Counted from the stretch's first letter, positions 1-9,255 are shown. The stretch: 34,111 nucleotides of DNA from an uncultured Capnocytophaga sp. (GCF_938029845.1 NZ_CALHGG010000124.1:1-34111); one strand, 5' to 3'. Numbers and translations are program-made. The notes: generated by a model from the letters alone, not told the origin.

Positions 1-8
1 ATTAATCA

Positions 9-788
9 TTGACAAGTCCTATTGGTTTGTTTGATTCAGGAGTAGGTGGTACTACTATCTGGAAGGAGGTGGTGCGCCAGCTCCCTCATGAGAGTACATT
101 GTTCTTGGCCGATAGTCTCAATGCTCCTTATGGAGAGAAATCTACGGAGGAGATTATAGCTCTTTGTGAGAAGAATACAGAGTACCTACTGGATCATCAT
201 AGCAAACTCATTATTGTAGCCTGTAATACAGCCACTACCAATGCCATAGCCCATCTTAGGGCTAAGTACAAGGTGCCCTTTATAGGGATAGAACCCGCTA
301 TTAAGCCTGCGGGACTCTATAGCCAGACCAAGACAATCGGGGTATTGGCGACACAGAGTACGCTAAGGAGTACTTTCTTTGCCAATACCTGTCAGCACTT
401 GCTTGATGGGGGAGTACGTGTACTCAAGCAGGAGGGGATAGGTCTGGTACCGCTCATAGAGGAAGGGAAAATAAATACACCTGAGATGTTTGCCCTTCTA
501 GAGCAATATCTCCGTCCTATGGTAGCTGAGGGGATGGATTACCTTGTATTGGGCTGTACCCATTATCCATACCTCACTTCTCTTATTTCGGAGATTCTTC
601 CAGAGAATGTGCGTATTATGGACTCCGCTCAAGCAGTAGCTAAGCAGACAGAGCGTATCCTCTCCCAAAACAATCTACTTGCCAAAGAAGAAAGTATTCC
701 TTCTCACCTTTGGCTGACGAACAAACAAGTAGAGATACTACAATCCTTTGCTCCTCCACAGGTAAAGGTACAATATGAAAAATTTTGA
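9..788 (+). CDS. murI: Glutamate racemase
   Basis: Converts L-glutamate to D-glutamate in the cytoplasm for peptidoglycan stem peptides. Seen: 259 residues, the usual family length; the DSGVGG motif at residues 9-14; the first catalytic cysteine in ACNTATTNA (Cys72); and the second in GCTHYP (Cys183). These are the paired acid/base cysteines of cofactor-independent Asp/Glu racemases. The start is TTG at 9: an in-frame TAA lies at 3-5, and the DSGVGG loop is so close to the N-terminus that no later ATG would work. The promoter must lie upstream of the window or in its first bases. The gene is followed after 66 nt by alaS, which appears to have its own promoter overlapping the murI 3' flank. 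Function is very secure; only the unusual TTG start carries some doubt. Confidence 0.96.
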   Translation: MTSPIGLFDSGVGGTTIWKEVVRQLPHESTLFLADSLNAPYGEKSTEEIIALCEKNTEYLLDHHSKLIIVACNTATTNAIAHLRAKYKVPFIGIEPAIKPAGLYSQTKTIGVLATQSTLRSTFFANTCQHLLDGGVRVLKQEGIGLVPLIEEGKINTPEMFALLEQYLRPMVAEGMDYLVLGCTHYPYLTSLISEILPENVRIMDSAQAVAKQTERILSQNNLLAKEESIPSHLWLTNKQVEILQSFAPPQVKVQYEKF

Positions 789-794
789 ATTTTA

Positions 795-802
795 TAAATT
801 TG
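795..802 (+). promoter_or_regulatory. Candidate -7 promoter element for alaS
   Basis: TAAATTTG matches the Bacteroidota -7 consensus TAnnTTTG, directly after the murI stop. Transcription would begin near 809, giving a leader of about 46 nt that is almost entirely the heptamer repeats at 815-849. No convincing -33 TTG was seen. Confidence 0.5.
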
Positions 803-814
803 AGTTAGTGGAAG

Positions 815-849
815 CTAATAACTAACCACTAACCACTAATAACTAAATA
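815..849 (+). repeat. Five tandem 7-bp repeats in the alaS leader
   Basis: Five heptamers in exact 7-nt register: CTAATAA, CTAACCA, CTAACCA, CTAATAA, CTAAATA. They end 5 nt before the alaS ATG. GTTAGTGG at 804-811 can pair with CCACTAAC at 826-833, forming an 8-bp hairpin with a 14-nt loop in the leader. A similar heptamer run precedes glnS at 17845-17872. Confidence 0.85.
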
Positions 850-854
850 AACAT

Positions 855-3488
855 ATGACCTCACAAGAGATAAGAGCGTTATTTCTAAAATTTTTTGAGA
901 GCAAGGGACACACCATAGTACCCTCTGCTCCTATGGTGATTAAGAACGACCCAACCCTGATGTTCACCAATGCAGGGATGAACCAGTTCAAGGAATTTTT
1001 CTTAGGAAATGCTAAGCCTAAGCAGAAACGAGTAGTAGATACCCAAAAGTGCCTCCGTGTGTCGGGGAAACATAATGACTTGGAAGAAGTAGGACGTGAT
1101 ACCTATCACCATACCATGTTCGAGATGCTAGGCAACTGGTCTTTTGGCGACTACTTCAAGAGGGAAGCTATTAGCTGGGCATGGGAGTTACTCACCGAAG
1201 TGTATAAGATTCCTAAGGAAAACCTATATGTAACTGTCTTTGAAGGAAGTCCTGAGGAAGGGGTGCCTTTTGACCAAGAGGCTTATGATATTTGGAAAGA
1301 GCGTGTTGCAGAAGATCATATCCTCTTAGGAAACAAAAAGGACAACTTCTGGGAAATGGGTGATCAAGGTCCTTGTGGTCCTTGCTCAGAAATACATGTG
1401 GATATTCGTTCCGATGAAGAAAAAGCCAAGAAAGCGGGTCGTGATTTGGTTAATAATGATCACCCTCAGGTGATTGAGATTTGGAACAACGTCTTTATGG
1501 AGTTCAATCGTAAGGCCGATGGTTCCTTGGAGAAACTTCCTGCACAGAATGTGGATACCGGTATGGGCTTTGAGCGCCTTTGTATGGTGCTGCAAGGCAA
1601 GCAGTCCAACTATGATACGGACGTTTTTACCCCCCTAATCCACAAGGTGGAAGAGATTACCAAAACTCGCTACACCAATGGTATACAAGTAACCCCCGAA
1701 CAAGAACAGATCAATGTGGCGATACGTGTAATTTCCGACCACATTAGGGCGGTCGCCTTTGCTATAGCTGATGGGCAATTACCTTCCAACAATGGAGCGG
1801 GTTATGTGATTCGTCGTATCTTGCGCCGTGCTATTCGTTACGGATTTACTTTCTTAGGACAGAAAGAGCCATTCATCTATAAGTTGGTAGAAACTTTGGC
1901 TAAGCAAATGGGGGGTACTTTCCCTGAGCTAGAAAAAGAGTTCCTCTTGATTGTGAGTGTGATTAAGGAAGAAGAAGCCTCTTTCTTACGTACCTTAGAA
2001 CAAGGGCTACTTATGCTCGATGTGATGATACAGAATACTGCTGATAAGCAACTCTCAGGTAGTAAGGCTTTTGAACTCTATGATACTTATGGTTTTCCCA
2101 AAGACCTTACAGCCCTTATCCTTTCAGAACGAGGTATGACCTTGGACGAAGCTTCTTTTGAGGAGCATCTCCAAAAGCAGAAAGAACGCTCTCGTGCAGC
2201 GGCTCAAGTGAAAGCAGGTGACTGGGTAGTACTTCGTGATGACGAAGAAGAAGAGTTTATCGGATATGATACACTGGAGGCAGTAGTACGCTTGGTCAAA
2301 TACCGTAAGGTAGAAAGCCAAAAGGACGGTACCCTTTACCAATTGGTGTTCAACACCACTCCTTTCTATCCTGAAGGAGGAGGACAAGTAGGAGACCGAG
2401 GTACCCTACAGTCGGCCAATGGAGAAATCACTTATATTATAGATACGAAGAAGGAGAACAACCTTATTATCCACTTGGCGGAACATCTGCCCGAAAACCT
2501 TACCGATCCGTTCAAGGCGGAAGTGCACCCTATAGGTCGTACCTTGGCACAATCTAACCACAGTGCTACTCACCTATTGCATCAGGCTCTAAGAGAAGTC
2601 TTGGGTACTCATGTGGAGCAAAAAGGTTCACATGTATCACCAGAGGCTTTGCGCTTTGACTTTTCTCACTTCGCTAAGCTTACTCCGGAAGAACTCACTG
2701 AGGTAGAGCGAATAGTGAACAAACGCATTCTTGATAAAATTCCGCTTCAGGAGCATCGCAATATTCCTATCCAACAGGCTTTGGAAGCAGGCGCTATGGC
2801 ACTCTTTGGAGAGAAATATGGAGAGAAGGTACGTATGATACAGTTTGGTGAGAGTAGGGAACTATGTGGAGGTACTCACGTAAAGAATACAGGAGACATC
2901 TGGTTCTTCAAGATTGTTTCTGAAGGCGCAGTAGCCGCAGGAGTACGCCGTATAGAAGCCATTACCAATGCGGGTGCCCTCAAGCACTTCTTGTTACAAG
3001 AGAAACTCTTGGAAGAGATTAAGTCTTCCCTTAAGAATCCTCAAGATCCTATCAAGTCAATTGTTAATCTACAAGAGGAAAATGCACGCCTACATAAGGA
3101 GTTGGAACAACTCAAGAGAGAGCAAGCCAAACAGCTTAAGGGCGAACTCAAGGGAGAATTTGTTCCCGTTGGTGATGTACAATGTCTTACTAAGCGCTTG
3201 GATTTGGATATGGCTACCCTCAAGGATTTAGCCTTTATGCTTGGTGAAGAAGTCAAGGATGCAGTGATTCTCTTTGGAGCTGCACAAGAAGATGGTAAGG
3301 CGTTGCTCCTATGTTATATCAATAAGGAATTGGCTAAGAACAAAGGCTTAGATGCAGGCAAAATCGTACGCGAATTGGGCAAATGTATCCAAGGTGGCGG
3401 CGGTGGTCAGCCTTTCTTCGCTACCGCAGGCGGTAAAAAACCTGAAGGTATCGCTGAGGCTTTGGAGAAAATAAAAACTATGTTATAA
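855..3488 (+). CDS. alaS: Alanyl-tRNA synthetase
   Basis: Charges tRNA-Ala and removes mischarged Ser/Gly. Seen: 877 residues, standard bacterial length. The class II catalytic core is N-terminal (start [14 protein letters not shown]; motif-2 region with [20 protein letters not shown]). The zinc-binding editing domain carries HSATH (His569, His573) and CGGTH (Cys671 to His675). A coiled stretch follows, then the C-Ala/DHHA1 tail with a glycine-rich [14 protein letters not shown]. All hallmark residues are present. The ATG at 855 follows the 7-bp repeat leader; there is no Shine-Dalgarno, as usual in this phylum. A hairpin terminator closes the gene at 3516-3550, facing the convergent gene on the minus strand. 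Confidence 0.98.
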   Translation: MTSQEIRALFLKFFESKGHTIVPSAPMVIKNDPTLMFTNAGMNQFKEFFLGNAKPKQKRVVDTQKCLRVSGKHNDLEEVGRDTYHHTMFEMLGNWSFGDYFKREAISWAWELLTEVYKIPKENLYVTVFEGSPEEGVPFDQEAYDIWKERVAEDHILLGNKKDNFWEMGDQGPCGPCSEIHVDIRSDEEKAKKAGRDLVNNDHPQVIEIWNNVFMEFNRKADGSLEKLPAQNVDTGMGFERLCMVLQGKQSNYDTDVFTPLIHKVEEITKTRYTNGIQVTPEQEQINVAIRVISDHIRAVAFAIADGQLPSNNGAGYVIRRILRRAIRYGFTFLGQKEPFIYKLVETLAKQMGGTFPELEKEFLLIVSVIKEEEASFLRTLEQGLLMLDVMIQNTADKQLSGSKAFELYDTYGFPKDLTALILSERGMTLDEASFEEHLQKQKERSRAAAQVKAGDWVVLRDDEEEEFIGYDTLEAVVRLVKYRKVESQKDGTLYQLVFNTTPFYPEGGGQVGDRGTLQSANGEITYIIDTKKENNLIIHLAEHLPENLTDPFKAEVHPIGRTLAQSNHSATHLLHQALREVLGTHVEQKGSHVSPEALRFDFSHFAKLTPEELTEVERIVNKRILDKIPLQEHRNIPIQQALEAGAMALFGEKYGEKVRMIQFGESRELCGGTHVKNTGDIWFFKIVSEGAVAAGVRRIEAITNAGALKHFLLQEKLLEEIKSSLKNPQDPIKSIVNLQEENARLHKELEQLKREQAKQLKGELKGEFVPVGDVQCLTKRLDLDMATLKDLAFMLGEEVKDAVILFGAAQEDGKALLLCYINKELAKNKGLDAGKIVRELGKCIQGGGGGQPFFATAGGKKPEGIAEALEKIKTML

Positions 3489-3515
3489 CCTATAACAAAA
3501 TAGCTAATACATAAT

Positions 3516-3550
3516 AAATGGCGTCTCTATTTATGGTAGAGACGCCATTT
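3516..3550. terminator. Bidirectional hairpin terminator (alaS / membrane protein gene)
   Basis: Perfect 14-bp inverted repeat: arms 3516-3529 and 3537-3550 with a 7-nt loop, followed on the plus strand by a T-rich run. It lies between convergent genes, 27 nt after the alaS stop and 8 nt before the end of the next gene. The GGTAGAGACGC at 3535-3545 is identical to 11 bp of a palindromic repeat at 24157-24167, so this terminator may derive from that family. Confidence 0.85.
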
Positions 3551-3558
3551 GTTCTGTT

Positions 3559-5028
3559 TTAAAAAATATACAGAGTAGCTGCCTTATCATATTTCTCAGG
3601 ATATTTTTCTTTTACATAAGAATTGACATCAAAGAGAATACGCAGGGTAATAGGGATATTTTTCTCCTTATATCGGCGTGCCCAAAAGGAATATGCCCAG
3701 CGTATTGCTGTATCTTCTATATCACTATTGTTCAGATCTCGGCGGAGTTCCTCAGAGAGGTTGTGCTGAGTATATATCCTTACCAGTCCCCTTAGTTGGT
3801 TTTCTAGCATCCATTTCTCACTATACCCCCCTGAAACAGGCTCTTCTTTCTCGGTTTGCTCCATCACTCGGTAGATGTCTTTGTATAAAGAGACATTGTT
3901 CTTATCCAGATAATACACCTTAAGTAGGTAACGCGCTCTAGTACTATAACGGAGCAGCTGATTTTGATCCATATTTTCTAAGGTAAAAGTACCTAGCTGC
4001 TTCCAAAAAGAGGAGAGCATATAAGAGTCTTTGCCGAGTTCCTTTGTAAAATTATATAGGTTTTTTTCTTGGGCATCTTTACTTTCTTTACTACGGTCTA
4101 TCTCACGGGAGATTTCTTCTAAACCAAGTACAGATTTCATTTGGTCGAATAATTTTGTAAAGAAATCACGACCGAATTTGTCAGAATCCCACTTGTAAAA
4201 CTCATCAGCCTTGTCCCATTCCATATAATCCTCTTGGTCAGCCTTAAAAGCAAGCGGATTGTAGGTTCCTTTGGTTTCTTCTTCAATTCGATAGGTAATA
4301 CAAGGTTCTTCCTCTTCCTCAGGGGTTTCTTCTATAGCTTCTTCTTCATAGTAATGTACATAAGAGTCGGTTTCTACCATAAGCTCAGGGTGATAATCTT
4401 TGTTGATATAGGAATACCCTCCAAAATTCAGTTCTTTTGGCTGTTTATGATAGGCATAGATACTAATGCCCATTACAAAGGCAAGGGTGATACCACAAAC
4501 GGCAAAAACCACCCCACCCAGTAGCCGAATACCACGTCGCCAAAGCCATCGGCCTAAAAGGAAAACGGGAAGGAACCCCGCAAAGGCAGCTAGAAACATA
4601 GGTAAGGAGGTGTCTTTTTCTAATTCAAAGGAAAAATGATTCGTTAGATAGATGATAAGATAATTGATCACTAATAAACCTATGAAAATAACCTCTCCCA
4701 ATAGAAGATCCTTCATCCAAGGCAAGAGTTTGAGTGCTTTCTTCTTGATATAATACCAAATAACCCCTATGATATTTCCCACTACCATAGAGAAAAACAA
4801 GAAATAGCAAAGCGAATGTAACAATAGGAAGAAAGAGTTGCCATACTGGCTGTTATCGGTAAGCGTATAAAAGGGAGCTAGTACGATTTTTAAGAATTCT
4901 TCAGCAGGTTCATACCCATACAGATAGACCTTATTATTGATGAATTGGGTTATAAAAACAAGTAAACCAACGATAGCAATTGAAGTGAGTTGTACCAATA
5001 CTATCGAACGTAAGAGATAATTTTTCAT
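3559..5028 (-). CDS. Polytopic membrane protein of unknown function
   Basis: I do not recognise this family. Seen with the chosen start: 489 residues. About five hydrophobic segments lie in the first ~215 residues: one at the N-terminus (IVLVQLTSIAIVGLLVFI), then one near a SLCYFLFFSMVVGNIIGVI run, a VIFIGLLVINYLIIYL run, an FLAAFAGFLPVFLLG run, and a GGVVFAVCGITLAFVMGI run. A soluble tail of about 270 residues follows; it is strongly acidic early on (EEEAIEETPEEEEE) and helical and charged later. An upstream in-frame ATG at 5076 would add 16 residues, but a TACTTTTG promoter element at 5055-5062 puts transcription start near 5047, downstream of that ATG, so 5028 is preferred. It is divergent from feoAB, but nothing links it to iron. 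Confidence 0.75.
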   Translation of the reverse strand: MKNYLLRSIVLVQLTSIAIVGLLVFITQFINNKVYLYGYEPAEEFLKIVLAPFYTLTDNSQYGNSFFLLLHSLCYFLFFSMVVGNIIGVIWYYIKKKALKLLPWMKDLLLGEVIFIGLLVINYLIIYLTNHFSFELEKDTSLPMFLAAFAGFLPVFLLGRWLWRRGIRLLGGVVFAVCGITLAFVMGISIYAYHKQPKELNFGGYSYINKDYHPELMVETDSYVHYYEEEAIEETPEEEEEPCITYRIEEETKGTYNPLAFKADQEDYMEWDKADEFYKWDSDKFGRDFFTKLFDQMKSVLGLEEISREIDRSKESKDAQEKNLYNFTKELGKDSYMLSSFWKQLGTFTLENMDQNQLLRYSTRARYLLKVYYLDKNNVSLYKDIYRVMEQTEKEEPVSGGYSEKWMLENQLRGLVRIYTQHNLSEELRRDLNNSDIEDTAIRWAYSFWARRYKEKNIPITLRILFDVNSYVKEKYPEKYDKAATLYIF

Positions 5029-5054
5029 AGGCTTTAGTCTTTGCTTATAGAGGA

Positions 5055-5062
5055 CAAAAGTA
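5055..5062 (-). promoter_or_regulatory. Candidate -7 element for the membrane protein gene
   Basis: On the minus strand this reads TACTTTTG, matching TAnnTTTG. Transcription would start near 5047, about 20 nt before the ATG at 5028. It decides against the longer ORF start at 5076. No clear -33 was seen. Confidence 0.55.
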
Positions 5063-5094
5063 AATAAAATTTTCATATTTAGGAAAAAAAATAG

Positions 5095-5102
5095 TATCTT
5101 TG
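5095..5102 (+). promoter_or_regulatory. Candidate -7 element for feoAB
   Basis: TATCTTTG matches TAnnTTTG. Transcription would start near 5109, giving a leader of only about 20 nt before feoA. It is back-to-back with the divergent promoter at 5055-5062, so one regulator could act on both. I could not pick out a convincing Fur box. Confidence 0.6.
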
Positions 5103-5128
5103 CCTCCTTAAATTAAGTATAAATAAAA

Positions 5129-5380
5129 ATGACACTTACCATCAATGACCTTAAGCGTGGGGATAAATGCCTGATCAAGGAAGTAGTTACCGAACAGTTA
5201 CCTATGAAGCTGTTGGAATTGGGGTGCCTCCCCGGCAATACTGTAGAGCTGGTGGAGATAGCGCCCTTGGGGGATCCTCTCTATCTGATTATCAATGATA
5301 CTCATATGGCTATTCGCCGAGAGATGGCACAATATATTGAGGTAGAACTCTTTAATTCTGATTCCGATGAGCAAGCATGA
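5129..5380 (+). CDS. feoA: FeoA, small SH3-like partner of FeoB
   Basis: Small cytoplasmic accessory protein of ferrous iron uptake, thought to bind FeoB. Seen: 83 residues, the typical FeoA size, with the family pattern of an N-terminal strand region (LKRGDKCLIKEV), a conserved LLELGCLPGNTVELVEIAPLG core, and a DPLYLIIND...IAIRR-like ending (here HMAIRREMAQYIEV). The last 14 nt overlap the feoB start, implying translational coupling. The order feoA-feoB is the usual one; no feoC-like gene follows. Confidence 0.95.
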   Translation: MTLTINDLKRGDKCLIKEVVTEQLPMKLLELGCLPGNTVELVEIAPLGDPLYLIINDTHMAIRREMAQYIEVELFNSDSDEQA

Positions 5381-7478
5381 GATAAAAGTGGCGCTGATAG
5401 GAAACCCCAATGTAGGGAAATCCTCTATCTTCAACCTGCTAACGGGTATGAACCAACATGTAGGAAACTACCCAGGGGTTACTGTGGATAAGAAAGTAGG
5501 CTTTTGCAAACTCTCCCAAACTATCAATGCAAGGATATATGACCTGCCAGGCACCTATAGTACCAATCCTAATTCCATGGATGAGAAAGTGGCTGTAAGT
5601 TGTCTCTTGGACAAAGATGATATAGACTTTCCCGATGTGGTGGTATTGGTGGCTGATGTGGAAAACCTCAAGCAAAACCTCTATCTCTATACCCAGATAA
5701 AGGACTTTGGTATACCTATGATCTTGGCTATCAATATGGCCGATCGGATGAAACCGCGAGGCATTACCATAGATATTCCTGCCTTGGAGGAGGCACTCCA
5801 TACACGAATAGCTCTTATCAGTACCCGACAGAAAACAGGTATAGAGGAGCTAAAAGAGTTGATTGTCAACTACAAAAAACTCCCCTTGGACAAGGTTGTA
5901 GATATCAACCGTATAGATCCTACTTATTTTAAGATACTCCAAGAGAAATTCCCTAATGAAGAATTAGGCAAACTCTGGATGGTCATCTCTCAAAACTTTG
6001 AGGTGATCGGAGCGCTGCGCAAAGTTGAGATTCAGAAAGAGCATATAAAGACAGAGGCTGAAATCAAAAAAATGCAGCAGCGAGAGACGATATTTCGCTA
6101 TCAGGCTATAAACCATGCTCTCAAGGATACTTATAAAGTAACTGCTGTGGGAACCCGTGCCCTTTTGGATAAAATCCTTCTGCATAAGGTATGGGGGTAT
6201 GTGATCTTTATGACTATTTTACTACTGATTTTTCAAGTAATTTTCTATGTGAGTGAATACCCCAAAGGCTGGATAGAAAGCGCTTTGGGCTGGGTAGGCA
6301 ACTGGATAGGTAATGTACTGCCCGAAGGCTCCCTCACCTCCCTCCTAGTAGATGGGGTGATACCGGGGCTTACTGCTGTGGTTTCCTTTGTTCCCCAGAT
6401 AGCATTGCTCTTTTTCTTTATTTCCCTACTTGAGGAAAGTGGCTATATGAGTAGGGTCGTCTTCCTTATGGATAGGATTATGCGTCCTTTTGGGCTTAAT
6501 GGGAAGGGAACCATTCCACTGATCTCAGGGGCAGCCTGTGCCATACCTGCGGTAATGGCTACTCGTACTATTGAGAGTTGGCGTGAGCGCTTGATTGCCA
6601 TTTTGGTAACTCCCTTTATCACCTGTTCAGCGCGACTCCCTATTTATCTGATCATGATAAAGCTGGTGATTCCAGAGGGAAATTACTTCTTCTTTAACAA
6701 TCAGGCTGTAGCGCTTTTCTTGCTCTATATGTTTGGTGTATTTATGGCCATTTTCTCTGCTTGGCTTCTCAGTAAGTTCTTGGTGCTGAAGCATGCTTTC
6801 CAAACACACTTTATTGTAGAGATGCCCACCTACAAAGTACCTTTGGCACGCAATGTGCTACTGACAGTATATGATAAGTCTAAAGCCTTTGTTCTCAGTG
6901 CAGGGAAGATTATATTCTTCATGACGGTACTCATCTGGTTCTTACAGACCCATGGGCTAAGTGAAAAGTACCGCAATGCAGAGGTACATACCGAGCAGCT
7001 GGCGACCCAATATGGTTGGGATGAGGACGAGAAGGAACATTACCTTTTGAGCTACCGTACGGAAAATTCCCTTTTGGGAAATATGGGGAAATTTGTAGAA
7101 CCTGTGTTTCGTCCCTTAGGATATGATTGGAAAATAAGTATTGCTGTATTAGGTTCTTTTGCTGCACGAGAGACCTTTGTAAGTACCTTGGCTACTATCT
7201 ATAGTTTGGGAGAGGTAGATGTAGAGGAAGGGGAAGCCGAGCAGCGTACTGTAGTTACCCGCTTGCAACAGGAGATGCGCCCCGACGGTACCCCTGTCTT
7301 TAATTTGGCCACGGGGGTCTCTATCCTACTATTTTTTGCCTCCGCTATGCAGTGTATCAGTACCTTTGCCATTGTACGCAAGGAAACCAATAGCTGGAGT
7401 TGGGCGATTTTGCAATGGGTTTTCATGACAGGTTTTGCGTATCTCTCAGCTTTTGTAGCTTATCAGCTTTTGAGTTAA
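5367..7478 (+). CDS. feoB: Ferrous iron transporter FeoB
   Basis: Inner-membrane Fe(II) permease with an N-terminal G domain. Seen: 703 residues. G-protein motifs: G1 GNPNVGKS at 12-19, G3 DLPG at 59-62, G4 NMAD at 123-126. A helical GDI-like region runs to about residue 265. Then a membrane part contains both Gate regions: first gate GAACAIPAVMATR with Cys391, second gate ITCSARLPIYLIM with Cys420. A conserved AARETFVSTLATIYSLGE segment lies near the C-terminus. Length and motif order are normal, with no truncation. It overlaps feoA by 14 nt and is followed after 18 nt by a palindromic repeat that probably serves as the terminator. Confidence 0.98.
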   Translation: MSKHEIKVALIGNPNVGKSSIFNLLTGMNQHVGNYPGVTVDKKVGFCKLSQTINARIYDLPGTYSTNPNSMDEKVAVSCLLDKDDIDFPDVVVLVADVENLKQNLYLYTQIKDFGIPMILAINMADRMKPRGITIDIPALEEALHTRIALISTRQKTGIEELKELIVNYKKLPLDKVVDINRIDPTYFKILQEKFPNEELGKLWMVISQNFEVIGALRKVEIQKEHIKTEAEIKKMQQRETIFRYQAINHALKDTYKVTAVGTRALLDKILLHKVWGYVIFMTILLLIFQVIFYVSEYPKGWIESALGWVGNWIGNVLPEGSLTSLLVDGVIPGLTAVVSFVPQIALLFFFISLLEESGYMSRVVFLMDRIMRPFGLNGKGTIPLISGAACAIPAVMATRTIESWRERLIAILVTPFITCSARLPIYLIMIKLVIPEGNYFFFNNQAVALFLLYMFGVFMAIFSAWLLSKFLVLKHAFQTHFIVEMPTYKVPLARNVLLTVYDKSKAFVLSAGKIIFFMTVLIWFLQTHGLSEKYRNAEVHTEQLATQYGWDEDEKEHYLLSYRTENSLLGNMGKFVEPVFRPLGYDWKISIAVLGSFAARETFVSTLATIYSLGEVDVEEGEAEQRTVVTRLQQEMRPDGTPVFNLATGVSILLFFASAMQCISTFAIVRKETNSWSWAILQWVFMTGFAYLSAFVAYQLLS

Positions 7479-7496
7479 AAAATATTCTTAATTAGT

Positions 7497-7520
7497 TAAG
7501 ACGCAATTTATTGCGTCTTA
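7497..7520. terminator. Palindromic repeat acting as feoB terminator
   Basis: Perfect 10-bp stem TAAGACGCAA / TTGCGTCTTA with a TTTA tetraloop, 18 nt after the feoB stop. The same GACGCAATTYATTGCGTC palindrome occurs three more times at 24092-24218, so it is a dispersed repeat reused here. No strong T tract follows directly, so terminator activity is inferred. Confidence 0.7.
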
Positions 7521-7590
7521 GAAGGTTTAATGGTTCTTTATTTTAACTATTGATTGGCGTTAATAAATAGGAATATTCATTTTTTTTAAT

Positions 7591-7598
7591 TACTTTTG
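7591..7598 (+). promoter_or_regulatory. Candidate -7 element for lemA
   Basis: TACTTTTG matches TAnnTTTG and lies 24 nt before the lemA ATG; predicted transcription start near 7605. It is preceded by an AT-rich tract (T8 at 7581-7588). No clear -33 was found. Confidence 0.6.
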
Positions 7599-7621
7599 CG
7601 CTAATTTTAAATGTTTATATC

Positions 7622-8188
7622 ATGACTGGACTTATTATTGTTATTGCCCTTGTAGTGGTGGTAGTACTTTGGTACATCAGTGCCAATAACAAATTAGTAG
7701 CCTTGGCTAATAACCGAGAAAATGCTTTTGCCGATATAGATGTACAACTCAAGCAGCGCCATGACCTTATTCCTCAGTTGGTAGCAGCTGTAAAGGGATA
7801 TATGAATCATGAATCGGAGGTACTTACCAAAATTACACAAGCACGTTCTCGAGCGCTCAGTGCTACAAGTGTGAATGATAAGATAGAAGCTGAAAAGGAA
7901 CTCTCTTCAGCTATGGGAGCTTTCAATATACAAGTAGAGGCTTATCCAGAACTTAAGGCCAATACCAACTTCATGCACTTACAAGAAGAGATAGCAGATA
8001 TAGAGAACAAATTGGCCTCTGTACGTCGTTATTTCAATTCAACTACTAAGGAACTCAATACGGCTATCCAATCCATTCCTACCAATATTGTAGCAGGGTT
8101 TAAGCATATGACTCCTCAGCCTTTCTTTGATTTAGGTACTGAACAACGCAAACAATTGGACAAGGCACCAGAGATTTCTTTTTCGTAG
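7622..8188 (+). CDS. lemA: LemA family membrane-anchored protein
   Basis: LemA proteins are single-pass membrane proteins with a helical-bundle body; their biochemical role is poorly defined. Seen: 188 residues. One N-terminal membrane anchor (residues 3-18, LIIVIALVVVVVLWYI), then the family signature NNRENAFADIDVQLKQRHD followed by LIPQLV and long amphipathic helices with ELSSAMG, and the conserved NFMHLQEEI and IENKLASVRRYFN segments. In many bacteria lemA sits beside a membrane M48/HtpX-like protease, as here (the protease starts 135 nt downstream). The gap holds an 8-bp inverted repeat (8222-8229 / 8236-8243) with no T tract and no promoter match, so co-transcription is likely. Confidence 0.93.
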   Translation: MTGLIIVIALVVVVVLWYISANNKLVALANNRENAFADIDVQLKQRHDLIPQLVAAVKGYMNHESEVLTKITQARSRALSATSVNDKIEAEKELSSAMGAFNIQVEAYPELKANTNFMHLQEEIADIENKLASVRRYFNSTTKELNTAIQSIPTNIVAGFKHMTPQPFFDLGTEQRKQLDKAPEISFS

Positions 8189-8323
8189 AGAGGAAATACT
8201 AAGCAAAAAAGATTATAGAAACATATATGTAATAGCATATATGACTTTTCGAAAGGCTCTAAAAAGGAAAGGATTCGTTATGGTTATTGGTCATTTTCTT
8301 TTACTTTTATAACAAAATAAAGA

Positions 8324-9253
8324 ATGCAGTACCTCGGAATACAACAACAAATAGCGAGAAATAATACCAAGTCGGTGTTGTTCTTATTAGCGTTCCCCTT
8401 ACTTATCTTGGTAGGGGTATATGTGGTATTGTATGTGCTCTCTGACGAAGATATAGAACAAACCAATACGCAATTCCTTTCAGTAGTTCCTATAGTACTG
8501 GCGGGAGTGGGTATATGGTTTGTTATCTCTTACTTCTTCCATACCCAGATGATCCAAATGGCTACTCATTCGGAGCCTTTGAAGCGTAGGAATAACAAGC
8601 GGGTGTATAACCTGACGGAAAACCTATGTATGTCGGTAGGAATGCCCATGCCTAAGCTCTATATCATAGAGAGTGATGCGCTGAATGCTTTTGCTTCGGG
8701 GATCAATGAAAAAACTTTTGCTGTTACCCTTACACGTGGGATTATCAATAGGCTCAATGACGAGGAATTAGAGGGAGTGATCGCTCACGAACTGACGCAT
8801 ATCCGCAATCGTGATGTGCGCCTACTGATAGTCACTATTGTGTTTGTCGGTATCTTTGCCACCATAGCCGATTTGGCCTTGCGAATGCTCTTAAACGGAG
8901 GGGGGAAGATGTTTTCCTCTCGTAATCGCAAGAATGACAAGGGCGGTGGAACCATGCTTTTGCTTATTATTCTTTTAGTGGCAGGGGCTATCTATTTCCT
9001 TTCTATTCTTTTTAAGCTGGCGCTCTCTCGCTCACGGGAGTATATGGCCGATGCAGGAGCGGTGGAACTTACTCGTAACTCTATGGCTTTGGCAAGTGCC
9101 CTGAGGAAGATATCGGGACATTCCACTATTGAGGAGATTGATAATGACGAGGTAAAACAGCTCTTTATTGACTACGAGGCTGAAGGCTTTTTCTCTCTTT
9201 TCGCTACCCACCCACCTATAGAAAAGCGTATCCAAGTATTAGAACAGTATTGA
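8324..9253 (+). CDS. Membrane-bound M48 family (HtpX-like) metalloprotease
   Basis: Integral-membrane zinc endopeptidase, a family used in envelope protein quality control. Seen: 309 residues. Two N-terminal membrane segments (about residues 18-42 and 55-78), the HELTH zinc motif at 155-159, and the third ligand Glu239 in SREYMADAGAVEL. Two further hydrophobic segments flank the glycine-rich loop (about 164-188 and 208-232). An ATHPPIEKRIQVL tail is typical of HtpX-like members. The next gene starts 2 nt after the stop, so the protease is tightly coupled to a hotdog-dehydratase/ABC-exporter operon, which is unusual. I would not assign the name htpX with certainty. Confidence 0.93.
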   Translation: MQYLGIQQQIARNNTKSVLFLLAFPLLILVGVYVVLYVLSDEDIEQTNTQFLSVVPIVLAGVGIWFVISYFFHTQMIQMATHSEPLKRRNNKRVYNLTENLCMSVGMPMPKLYIIESDALNAFASGINEKTFAVTLTRGIINRLNDEELEGVIAHELTHIRNRDVRLLIVTIVFVGIFATIADLALRMLLNGGGKMFSSRNRKNDKGGGTMLLLIILLVAGAIYFLSILFKLALSRSREYMADAGAVELTRNSMALASALRKISGHSTIEEIDNDEVKQLFIDYEAEGFFSLFATHPPIEKRIQVLEQY

Positions 9254-9255
9254 CA

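Noticed and set aside
5026..5076. Longer start for the membrane protein gene (ATG at 5076)
   Set aside because: It lies upstream of the predicted transcription start from the -7 element at 5055-5062.
8222..8243. CATATATG inverted repeat between lemA and the M48 gene as a terminator
   Set aside because: AT-only stem of a self-palindromic 8-mer, no T tract after it, and no new promoter downstream.
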